Shown here piece after piece: positions 14,378 to 21,755 of a DNA stretch of 49,054 nt. The first letter of the stretch is position 1, and every line of letters starts with the position of its first letter. This stretch comes from an uncultured Chthonomonas sp. (GTDB taxonomy: Bacteria; Armatimonadota; Chthonomonadetes; Chthonomonadales; Chthonomonadaceae). The stretch lies in the NCBI GenBank assembly GCA_903859705.1, contig CAIONQ010000128.1, forward strand, positions 1 through 49,054. Direction: 5' to 3'. Position numbers and translations under genes: made by a program. The notes below the pieces were generated by a model. That model saw only the letters and a list, made by a program, of their open reading frames with translations, had not been told where the DNA came from and did no database searches.

Positions 14378-15092
14378 CCCGGTTGGTGGTTCCGCCTCAT
14401 CGGCTTCTGGCGGAAGGGCCGATGCTGGTACTGCGGGGGGACAGCCCGACCCTGCAAGGTTTGTTGCGCCAACCCACAACAGCGTCGACATACTGAAGCT
14501 GCTTGCAGAAATGGAAGAAATTGTGGAGAAGGCCCCCAGAATGATGGGTGCCATCCTTCGATTCGACGAAGAAAAGTTTCATATGACCTTGATGAAGATT
14601 CGCGCGAATCTTCCCGAGGAACTGAAGCGTGCAACAAAGCTCGTAAAAGAGAGCGAGCAGATTATCAGCGAATCCAGAGACACTTCTGAGCGCGTAATCA
14701 CCGAAGCACGCAGAAACGCACAGTTGGATCTGCAGCGGGCCCGCGCCGAAGTGGATAAGCTGAAGCAAGACACTTTCGCTGAAATTGCAGAAGAACGCAA
14801 ACAGCTGGAGCGCGACGCAGAACTGAAGATACAGGAAGTTCAGGATGAAGCTGCCGGTATCATAAACGAGGCACGCACACATGCAGCCCTCATTATTTCA
14901 GACAGCGAAATTGTGAGAGCTGCTGAAGCGCAAGCCAACGAAATACGTTTTCAGGCCGAACAAGACGCCACGGAACTGCGGCAGGGAGCCAGCCAGTATG
15001 CTGGAGGAGTGCTTGCGCACCTTCAGGCCGTGTTGGAAAAGGCTGCAACTGAAGTAGAGCGCGGCCAACAGGTGCTCCAGGAAGCACAGTAA
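14295..15092 (+). CDS. SepIVA/DivIVA-like coiled-coil protein
   Basis: 265 residues from GTG 14295. Residues ~64-110 (VDILKLLAEMEEIVEKAPRM, then IRANLPEELKRATKL) resemble the N-terminal part of actinobacterial DivIVA-type proteins such as SepIVA, which is also encoded beside coaD and rpmF in mycobacteria. Residues ~110-260 are a long charged coiled coil, also like F-type ATPase b subunits. The start is uncertain: GTG 14295 and GTG 14322 both lie inside coaD, and ATG 14511 would remove the Gly/Ser-rich first 72 residues. No membrane segment is present. A role in septation or envelope organisation is inferred from family and neighbours. Confidence 0.65.
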   Translation: MRWKGWCLRVSRNDYGKNSPNNGGRQSDPVGGSASSASGGRADAGTAGGQPDPARFVAPTHNSVDILKLLAEMEEIVEKAPRMMGAILRFDEEKFHMTLMKIRANLPEELKRATKLVKESEQIISESRDTSERVITEARRNAQLDLQRARAEVDKLKQDTFAEIAEERKQLERDAELKIQEVQDEAAGIINEARTHAALIISDSEIVRAAEAQANEIRFQAEQDATELRQGASQYAGGVLAHLQAVLEKAATEVERGQQVLQEAQ

Positions 15093-15108
15093 GGTACTAC
15101 CAGCCAGC

Positions 15109-15666
15109 ATGAGGCTAGATTTAACCGAAATACTGAGGGAGGTTGGCAAAAACCTTCCGTACGAGATTCACGAGCCACCCTTCGTGGATGAGCACCTGGA
15201 GTGCACTCTGCCTATAGATGGCAAGGTTACCTTCAACAATACGGGCGGTTTGCTCCTGGTTCGCGGAAATGCGGAAACCACGGTAGCATTGGCGTGTAGC
15301 CGGTGCGGAGACTACTTCGAACAGGCCGTTCGGCTAAAAATCGAAGAAGAGTTCGAACTCAAACATGTTGCCAGTGGCCCAAGAACGCTGGCTACCGTAA
15401 CCGTGGTAGAAGAGGATGAAAATCCCGCAGCAGCCAGGCTGTTTGATGGCCACGTGTTCGACCTAACAGAGATGCTGAGGCAGTATATTGTGCTGGAGGA
15501 GCCAACAAGGCCCCTGCCACCAACACTGCCCGATGGCAGATGCGCGCAATGCAAGCTAATGCCACAGCAGGTTCTGGAAAATGTGTCTGTAGCGGATGAT
15601 GAACCCGTTACTATCAATCCTGAACTCGCAAAACTTAGCGAGTTGCTGCAAGAAGATAGCCCATAG
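15109..15666 (+). CDS. yceD: YceD/DUF177 family protein
   Basis: 185 residues. Members of this family almost always precede rpmF and plsX, as here. In plants and some bacteria they are linked to 23S rRNA maturation, though the bacterial role is not settled. The central ALACSRCGDYFEQ (about 63-75) and the later GRCAQCKLMP (about 143-152) give two CxxC pairs that could bind a metal. The ELTEML-type helix near residue 120 is also family-like. It starts 16 bases after the DivIVA-like gene. Confidence 0.88.
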   Translation: MRLDLTEILREVGKNLPYEIHEPPFVDEHLECTLPIDGKVTFNNTGGLLLVRGNAETTVALACSRCGDYFEQAVRLKIEEEFELKHVASGPRTLATVTVVEEDENPAAARLFDGHVFDLTEMLRQYIVLEEPTRPLPPTLPDGRCAQCKLMPQQVLENVSVADDEPVTINPELAKLSELLQEDSP

Positions 15667-15731
15667 TTTCCTGTGGTTAGGGTATGATAAAATCCCGAAA
15701 CGCACACAGGTCAGAAAGGTACCAATAACAA

Positions 15732-15932
15732 ATGCCCCTGCCGAAACGCCGACATTCTAATCAGCGCACACGCAAGCGCCGAACCCACTACAAGCTTACG
15801 CACAGCCCGGCAATGGTTCCGAGCTTTGAGAAGCCAGGTGAGTACAACCTTCTTCACCATGTAGACCAGAGCACCGGCCGATACAAAGGCCGCCAGGTAT
15901 TCCAGATGGAAGAAGACCAGGCCGAGGCTTGA
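15732..15932 (+). CDS. rpmF: 50S ribosomal protein L32
   Basis: 66 residues. The N terminus PLPKRRHSNQRTRKRRTHYK is the basic L32 extension that threads into the 23S rRNA. The usual zinc ribbon (two CxxC pairs) is absent: the protein has no cysteine at all. The segment before RYKGRQVF still matches the L32 end 'YYKGREV'. It is therefore a zinc-free (C-) form. The tail MEEDQAEA is slightly longer than usual. The stop TGA overlaps the plsX start by one base (TGATG). L32 upstream of plsX is conserved in many phyla. Confidence 0.92.
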   Translation: MPLPKRRHSNQRTRKRRTHYKLTHSPAMVPSFEKPGEYNLLHHVDQSTGRYKGRQVFQMEEDQAEA

Positions 15933-16993
15933 TGCCAGCTCAGAATCAGGATCACAAGCAGCCCATGCGCATTGCAATCGATGCCATGGGCGGCGATAGA
16001 GGGCCGCAGGAGGTAACGCGCGGCGTGATTGATGCTGCGCGTAACTCCAATTCCCTCTTTTTGATAGTTGGTGACCCGGATGTGATCCGGCCCGAAATCG
16101 AAAGATCCTCATCGCCCCCCCGCAACATTGAGATTGTTCCTGCATCGCAGATAATCGAAATGTGCGATGAACCGGTTGCTGCATTCAAAAAAAAGCCCGA
16201 TGCCTCCGTAGTGGTTGGCGCAAGGCTTGTTAAAGAGCACAAAGCAGATGCCCTCGTTACTATTGGTAACACAGGCGCGGCTATGGCTGTTTCGTTGCTT
16301 ACCTGGGGACGCATTAAAGGCATTGATCGGCCTGCTATTGCAACCCCTCTCCCCGCCCTCACTGGCACTGTTATTCTTCTGGATGCTGGTGCTACCCCGG
16401 ATTGCGACCCGAACAATCTCTACGAATTCGCGCTTATGGGCAGCGTTTACGCAGAGTGCTTCCTCGGCAAGAAATACCCGAAGGTGGGAATCGTCTCCAA
16501 TGGCGAAGAGGAGAGCAAAGGGAACCAGCTGGTTAAACGCACGCATGCACTGCTAAAAAACTCCGTTGCCAGCATCAACCCTGCCCCGTTTGAGTTCACC
16601 GGCAATATCGAAGGCAAAGATATATTTCGTGGAACCGCAGATGTGGTTGTGTGCGATGGATTTGTGGGCAATGTGGTGCTGAAAACCGGCGAAGGCGTGG
16701 CAGAGATGATACTCACCCTGCTAAAAGAAGAGCTTTCAAGCCATGCCTGGATGAAGCCTTTTATTCTGCCCCTGATGCCTGCACTGCGCAAGCTAAGAAG
16801 CCGAATTGATTACGCGGAATGTGGCGGAGCCCCGCTGCTGGGTGTTAATGGTATATGTATTATTGGGCACGGAAGATCCAATGCCTATGCCGTTACCAAC
16901 GCATGTAAAGCTGCAGAACGGGCGGCGCAGCAAAACATTGTAAACACCATTCGTCAGCGCATTTGTGAAATGCCTACACCGCCTCCGGAGTAG
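15932..16993 (+). CDS. plsX: Phosphate acyltransferase PlsX
   Basis: 353 residues from ATG 15932. PlsX makes acyl-phosphate from acyl-ACP for phosphatidic acid synthesis. The start IAIDAMGGDRGP, the ALVTIGNTGAAMA block, GIDRPAIATPLP, VGIVSNGEEESKGN and the C-terminal YAECGGAPLLGVNG are all typical. ATG 15932 overlaps the rpmF stop and has GAGG 4 bases before it; ATG 15965 (MRIAIDAMGG) would match the usual family start and may be the true one. It leads the fatty-acid genes. Confidence 0.95.
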   Translation: MPAQNQDHKQPMRIAIDAMGGDRGPQEVTRGVIDAARNSNSLFLIVGDPDVIRPEIERSSSPPRNIEIVPASQIIEMCDEPVAAFKKKPDASVVVGARLVKEHKADALVTIGNTGAAMAVSLLTWGRIKGIDRPAIATPLPALTGTVILLDAGATPDCDPNNLYEFALMGSVYAECFLGKKYPKVGIVSNGEEESKGNQLVKRTHALLKNSVASINPAPFEFTGNIEGKDIFRGTADVVVCDGFVGNVVLKTGEGVAEMILTLLKEELSSHAWMKPFILPLMPALRKLRSRIDYAECGGAPLLGVNGICIIGHGRSNAYAVTNACKAAERAAQQNIVNTIRQRICEMPTPPPE

Positions 16994-17035
16994 GTTTCCC
17001 CCTACCATAGCCAATCTACGCAATTCGAGGTAACT

Positions 17036-18076
17036 ATGACTCAGTTCCCGGGCGTCGACGTTCATTCCAATCTAACACTCAACCATGCACTGCGCGGCGC
17101 CGGTATCATCGGCCTCGGGATGGCAGTTCCGGAGAGGGTCCTCACTAACGACGACCTGGCCAAATTTGTAGAAACATCTGATGAGTGGATCACATCTCGC
17201 ACCGGCATTCGCCAGCGACATGTGTGCGACCCAGAAACCGCAACCTCCGACCTCGCCGCATCTGCCGCACTGGCTGCACTGGCAGATGCCAAACTCTCAC
17301 CACAAGATCTGGATCTAATTCTGTGTGCCACTGCAACCGGGGACTATCTCTGGCCCTCTACCGCATGTGTAATTCAGCACAAGATCGGCGCAACCAACGC
17401 CGCAGCCTTCGACCTTAGCGCCGCATGCAGCGGCTTCTGCTATGGGCTAACTGTTGCGGGTGGCCTACTGCGCACCGGCGAAATGCAGAACATACTGGTG
17501 ATTGGTGCCGATACGCTTACAAAACAGCTTAACTGGCACGATAGAGGCACGTGCATCCTCTTTGGCGACGGAGCCGGAGCTGCCGTGTTAACAGCCTGCA
17601 ACCCGGATGAAGGTGTGATTGCATCCTATCTCGGTGCCGATGGAAGTGGTGTAGAATCTATCTGGATGCCGGGAGGTGGCGTGCGCACTCCCCTCACCAC
17701 AGAGAATATTGGTGCTGGCCTAAACTGCATTCAGATGAAGGGCTCAGAAGTATACAAGTTTGCAGTGCGCATCGTTCCGGAAGTTATAGAACGTGTGCTG
17801 GTGCGCGCCAAGCTGCAGCCAGAAGATATTGGCCTACTGGTGATGCACCAGGCTAACCTGCGCATCATCCAGGCGGTTGCCGAGAGATTTGGCATTGATG
17901 ATGAACGCGTATTCGTAAACCTCCACAAGTACGGCAACACCTCCGCAGCCTCCATACCCATCGCACTTACCGAAGCACAGGCAGAAGGCCGCCTGCAGCG
18001 CGGAAAGGTGATAGTAACGGTTGGCTTTGGTGCGGGCCTTACCTGGGGCGCAAATGTGCTACGGTGGAATAAGTAA
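17036..18076 (+). CDS. fabH: Beta-ketoacyl-ACP synthase III
   Basis: 346 residues. It condenses acetyl-CoA (or a branched starter) with malonyl-ACP, the first step of type II fatty-acid synthesis. The catalytic triad is C131 (DLSAACSGFCYGL), H271 (VMHQANLRI) and N301 (YGNTSAASIP). GTGIRQRHV lies near residue 56, and the C-terminal GFGAGLTWGA is typical. About 20 extra residues precede the usual start (GAGIIGLGMAVPE). ATG 17036 has GAGGT about 6 bases upstream, which supports it over later starts. Confidence 0.96.
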   Translation: MTQFPGVDVHSNLTLNHALRGAGIIGLGMAVPERVLTNDDLAKFVETSDEWITSRTGIRQRHVCDPETATSDLAASAALAALADAKLSPQDLDLILCATATGDYLWPSTACVIQHKIGATNAAAFDLSAACSGFCYGLTVAGGLLRTGEMQNILVIGADTLTKQLNWHDRGTCILFGDGAGAAVLTACNPDEGVIASYLGADGSGVESIWMPGGGVRTPLTTENIGAGLNCIQMKGSEVYKFAVRIVPEVIERVLVRAKLQPEDIGLLVMHQANLRIIQAVAERFGIDDERVFVNLHKYGNTSAASIPIALTEAQAEGRLQRGKVIVTVGFGAGLTWGANVLRWNK

Positions 18077-18101
18077 TTTAGACAGGGAGTAATTCAGAAC
18101 C

Positions 18102-19070
18102 GTGAAGAAGACGGCGTTTGTCTTTCCCGGCCAGGGTTCACAAAAAGTTGGCATGGGCTCATCGCTCTGCGCAGAATCCCCAGAAGCCCTGGCAGTTTTT
18201 GACCAGGCAAACGAAATCCTGGGTTTCGATTTGAAACAGCTCTGTTTTGATGGCCCAGAAGATGTGCTAAAGCAAACTGAGAATGCACAGGTAGCGCTGT
18301 TTACCTGCAGTATTGCTGCACTGTGCGCGTTTCAGGCGCTCTCAGCCTATGAGCCAGCAGCAGCAGCCGGGCACAGCGTGGGCGAATATGCCGCGCTGGT
18401 TGCCGCCGGTTCTCTGGAATTTGCCGATGGCCTTAAACTGGTGCGCCGCCGAGGCGAACTCATGCGCGATGCTGCCGCCTCTGTAGATGGCACTATGGCT
18501 GCCATATTGGGCCTTGAAGCTGAAGTTGCACGGCAAGCATGTGATGAGGCACAGGCAGAAGGCACCGGCGTGGTTACCGTGGCAAACTACAACGGTGGCG
18601 GGCAAGTAGTTATTTCTGGAACGGTGGCAGGCGTCCAGCGAGCGGGCGAAATTGCAAAAGAGAAGGGAGCGCGCAAAGTAATGCCGCTTACCGTATCTGG
18701 AGCATTTCACTCTCCACTCATGGTAAATGCCGGGGATGCGCTCTTTGCCTCGCTTGCGGCAACCCCTTTCCGTAAACCTGCAGTGCCTGTTATATCCAAT
18801 GTGGAAGCCCGGTACATTCAGGCTCCATCAGATGTTACTGCCGGCCTCACCATGCAGGTAAGTGGCAGCGTTAGGTGGGAAGAATCTATGCAGACGCTGA
18901 TAAAGGATGGAATCGATTCCATCATCGAATTTGGCAGCGGCGAAGTGCTCTGCGGCCTGATGAAGCGAATTGATAAATCGATTATCAGTTGCGCAGTAAC
19001 CGATGCCTCCAATTTGGCAGCCACTGTAGCCCTGGTCGCAAGCTCAACAGCAGAAGAGGTAGCTGAGTGA
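18102..19070 (+). CDS. fabD: Malonyl-CoA:ACP transacylase
   Basis: 322 residues from GTG 18102. It loads malonyl groups from CoA onto acyl carrier protein. FVFPGQGSQKVGMG is the N-terminal signature. The nucleophile is S92 in AAGHSVGEYAAL, R (LVRRRGELM) lies downstream, and the second catalytic His is in VSGAFHSPLM. EFGSGEVLCGL is the C-terminal block. The Shine-Dalgarno GGGAG is about 13 bases before the start, rather far. Its stop overlaps the fabG start (GTGA). Confidence 0.96.
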   Translation: MKKTAFVFPGQGSQKVGMGSSLCAESPEALAVFDQANEILGFDLKQLCFDGPEDVLKQTENAQVALFTCSIAALCAFQALSAYEPAAAAGHSVGEYAALVAAGSLEFADGLKLVRRRGELMRDAAASVDGTMAAILGLEAEVARQACDEAQAEGTGVVTVANYNGGGQVVISGTVAGVQRAGEIAKEKGARKVMPLTVSGAFHSPLMVNAGDALFASLAATPFRKPAVPVISNVEARYIQAPSDVTAGLTMQVSGSVRWEESMQTLIKDGIDSIIEFGSGEVLCGLMKRIDKSIISCAVTDASNLAATVALVASSTAEEVAE

Positions 19071-19810
19071 AACTCTCTGAAAAGATAGCTCTTGTAACCG
19101 GCGGCGGCCGGGGAATTGGCGCAGCCATCTGCGAAGAACTTGCTGCCCGGGGCGCAACGGTAGTTGTAAACTACAGCCGAAGTGCCGAGGCGGCCGAGGC
19201 CGTTGCAGCCGCAATAGTGGCAGCAGGCGGAAAAGCACGCACATGGCAGGCAGATGTGGCCAGTATAGAGCAGGTAGATGCCATGATAAAGGGCATCGTT
19301 GCTGAATTTGGCAGAATAGATATCCTGGTGAACAATGCAGGCATAACGCGCGATAAGCTTCTGTTGCGCATGTCTGAAGAAGACTGGGATGCTGTGCTGG
19401 ATACCAACCTCAAAGGTGCCTTTCTAACGCTTAAATCGGCCGTACCGGTAATGATGAAGCAAAGATCCGGCGCAATCGTAAATGTCGGCTCTGTAATTGG
19501 TAAAGTCGGCGGTGCCGGCCAAATCAACTACAGTGCATCCAAATCCGGGCTGGTGGGGCTCACCAAATCGGCAGCCAAGGAGTTTGGCTCCCGCAACATC
19601 CGCGTAAACGCGGTGGCACCGGGGTTCATCGATACGGATATGACAGAGGTACTTAAGCCAGAGTACCGTGATGCCATTCTAAAGCAGATACCACTCGCAC
19701 GTATGGGTGCTGCAGCAGATGTGGCAAAGGTAGTGGCTTTCCTCTGTTCTGAAGATGCAGCGTACGTTCATGGAGAAGTAATCTCCATAGACGGCGGACT
19801 TTTCATGTAA
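19067..19810 (+). CDS. fabG: 3-oxoacyl-ACP reductase
   Basis: 247 residues from GTG 19067. It reduces 3-oxoacyl-ACP with NADPH in each elongation cycle. It is a classical short-chain dehydrogenase: TGGGRGIG (11-18) binds the nucleotide, NNAG (89-92) follows, and the catalytic tetrad is N114, S142, Y155 and K159 (YSASK). PGFIDTDM and the C-terminal SIDGGLFM are FabG-typical. The 4-base overlap with fabD implies coupled translation. Confidence 0.96.
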   Translation: MKLSEKIALVTGGGRGIGAAICEELAARGATVVVNYSRSAEAAEAVAAAIVAAGGKARTWQADVASIEQVDAMIKGIVAEFGRIDILVNNAGITRDKLLLRMSEEDWDAVLDTNLKGAFLTLKSAVPVMMKQRSGAIVNVGSVIGKVGGAGQINYSASKSGLVGLTKSAAKEFGSRNIRVNAVAPGFIDTDMTEVLKPEYRDAILKQIPLARMGAAADVAKVVAFLCSEDAAYVHGEVISIDGGLFM

Positions 19811-19913
19811 ACTGTTCTACGCTGTTTAGCCTGCAGGCATGCGGCATACCAGATGCTCACGCAGCCTGAGAATCTCCGCAATGGAGCGGGATACCGCTGA
19901 AATTGCACAATAG

Positions 19914-19936
19914 CGCAGGGAAAACGAAGCCCTGCG
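19914..19936 (+). repeat. Hairpin in the acpP leader
   Basis: CGCAGGG (19914-19920) and CCCTGCG (19930-19936) form a 7-bp stem with a 9-base loop in the 167-base gap between fabG and acpP. No T-run follows, so it is not a standard terminator. It may stabilise or process the acpP mRNA, which is usually needed in excess. No convincing separate promoter was found in the gap. Confidence 0.45.
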
Positions 19937-19977
19937 TGAAACTATCGCTAACGAAAAACACAAGGAGTTACTCTCTG

Positions 19978-20214
19978 ATGACCACATTTGAGCGCGTGAA
20001 GAAAGTTCTGGTTGAGCAGCTGGATGCAAGCGAGGACGAGATTACCCCAACCGCGTCCATCGTAGATGACCTCGGTGCCGATTCTCTCGACGTTGTTGAG
20101 ATCGTTATGGCCCTCGAGGAAGAGTTTGATGTAGAAATCCCAGACGAGGATGCTGAGAAGATTACAACCGTTTCTCAGATCATCGAATACGTTGAGGAAA
20201 AGGCCAAGGCCTGA
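19978..20214 (+). CDS. acpP: Acyl carrier protein
   Basis: 78 residues from ATG 19978, which has AAGGAG 9 bases upstream; the longer open frame starting at 19903 lacks support. ACP carries the growing acyl chain on a phosphopantetheine attached to the serine of [19 protein letters not shown]. The protein is small, acidic and four-helical, as the family requires. It is placed between fabG and fabF, the common arrangement. Confidence 0.97.
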   Translation: MTTFERVKKVLVEQLDASEDEITPTASIVDDLGADSLDVVEIVMALEEEFDVEIPDEDAEKITTVSQIIEYVEEKAKA

Positions 20215-20224
20215 GGACGCGCTG

Positions 20225-21496
20225 ATGGGTGACAACACAATGCCCGAGACCAGCAAGCGGCGCGTAGTTATTACCGGAGTGGGAGCCGTAACGGCGCTCG
20301 GACGTGATGTTGACACGCTATGGAATGCCTGCCTCGCGGGCAAATCTGGCGTTTCGCCAATCACTGGTTTCGATGCCTCTGCGTTTACAACACGCATTGC
20401 AGCAGAAATCAAAGACTGGAGTGCTGAACCTTACATGGACAAGAAGGAGGCACGGCGCCTGGATAAATTTATCCAGTACGCGGTGGCCTCAGCAGCCATG
20501 GCCGTGCAAGATTCTGGCCTGGTTATCGATGACACCAACCGCACACGGGTTGGCGTAGCCATAGGCTCTGGCATCGGTGGGCTGGCAACCATTGAGGAAC
20601 AGCACAAAATCCTGCTGGAAAAAGGGCCGGGCAGGCTCTCGCCATTTCTGATACCAGGAATAATATGTGATATGGGCGCCGGGATGGTTTCTATCATGCA
20701 CGGCGCTCAGGGCCCAAACTTCTGCGTAGTAACCGCCTGTGCCACCGGTGCAAATAGCATTGGCGACGCCTACGAAATTATCGTTCGCGGCGTGGCTGAT
20801 GCCATGATTGCTGGTGGAGCTGAAGCCTCTATAACTCCGCTGGCCATAGGTGGATTCAGCCAGGCACGCTCGCTTTCGCAGCGCAATGACGAACCGGAAC
20901 GAGCCAGCCGACCATTTGATATTGGGCGAGATGGTTTCGTGATGGGCGAAGGCAGCGGAGTGGTGATCCTGGAAGAGCTGGAAGCAGCAAAGGCCAGGGG
21001 AGCAAAGATATACGCAGAACTCATCGGTTATGGAATGGCCGCAGATGCGTACCACATGACCTCACCGGCACCCGAGGGCGCAGGAGCTGCACGCGCAATG
21101 CGCGCTGCACTCAAAAGCGCCAACCTGCAGCCTGAAGATGTTCACTACATCAATGCGCATGGCACGTCTACCGAAATTGGCGACCAGCGGGAAACTGCAG
21201 CAGTTAAAACGGTGTTTGGAGAGGGGGCCTACTCCATTCCATTCAGCTCCACAAAATCCATGACGGGCCACCTCATAGGTGCTGCCGGATCTGTAGAGTG
21301 CATCCTAACCGCCCTCATGCTTAAGGAAGGCGTACTGCTGCCAACCATCAATTATGAGGAGCCGGATCCCGATTGCGATCTGGATTGCGTGCCCAACATA
21401 GCACGCAAAGCAGACATCAGTGTCGCCATCTCTAACTCGTTCGGTTTTGGCGGTCACAACGCAACGCTGGTGCTTAAAAAGGCACCCGGCAACTAA
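20225..21496 (+). CDS. fabF: Beta-ketoacyl-ACP synthase II
   Basis: 423 residues from ATG 20225, chosen because TGAGGA at the acpP stop gives a Shine-Dalgarno 7 bases upstream. An open frame reaching into acpP (20150) is unlikely to be used, and ATG 20240 is a later alternative. It elongates acyl-ACP with malonyl-ACP. The catalytic Cys is C172 (TACATGANSIGDA); the two His are in YINAHGTSTEIGD and SMTGHLIGAAGSVE. SNSFGFGGHNATLV is the C-terminal signature. It is the last gene of the fatty-acid run. Confidence 0.97.
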   Translation: MGDNTMPETSKRRVVITGVGAVTALGRDVDTLWNACLAGKSGVSPITGFDASAFTTRIAAEIKDWSAEPYMDKKEARRLDKFIQYAVASAAMAVQDSGLVIDDTNRTRVGVAIGSGIGGLATIEEQHKILLEKGPGRLSPFLIPGIICDMGAGMVSIMHGAQGPNFCVVTACATGANSIGDAYEIIVRGVADAMIAGGAEASITPLAIGGFSQARSLSQRNDEPERASRPFDIGRDGFVMGEGSGVVILEELEAAKARGAKIYAELIGYGMAADAYHMTSPAPEGAGAARAMRAALKSANLQPEDVHYINAHGTSTEIGDQRETAAVKTVFGEGAYSIPFSSTKSMTGHLIGAAGSVECILTALMLKEGVLLPTINYEEPDPDCDLDCVPNIARKADISVAISNSFGFGGHNATLVLKKAPGN

Positions 21497-21503
21497 TCGA
21501 AAA

Positions 21504-21544
21504 CCGGGCTGCCAGGCTATGTGCCGGGCAGCCCGATTTTCTTT
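21504..21544 (+). terminator. Intrinsic terminator after fabF
   Basis: CGGGCTGCC (21505-21513) pairs with GGCAGCCCG (21527-21535), followed by ATTTTCTTT. It closes the recG-fabF run. Confidence 0.85.
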
Positions 21545-21622
21545 GCTCAAGCGCCCTACTGTTGCGCGCATCTAACTTGACCAATGCGGCGTACCGCTCA
21601 ATTGCGCTTGCCGCTGTTTACA

Positions 21623-21651
21623 TTGACCCCTTGGAAGCGATGGAGTATAAT
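21623..21651 (+). promoter_or_regulatory. Strong promoter for the glycosidase-like gene
   Basis: TTGACC at 21623-21628 and a perfect TATAAT at 21646-21651 with 17-base spacing. The 5' UTR is about 100 bases and ends in CAGGAG about 10 bases before ATG 21756. Confidence 0.85.
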
Positions 21652-21755
21652 GAGCCGTCAGCGCCTAAGGCACCATGTGCCGGTACGCTGCACAGCAAGT
21701 TGCTTTCCCTTCCATGTACTGTACGTTTGACAATTGAAACCAGGAGATCTATCCC

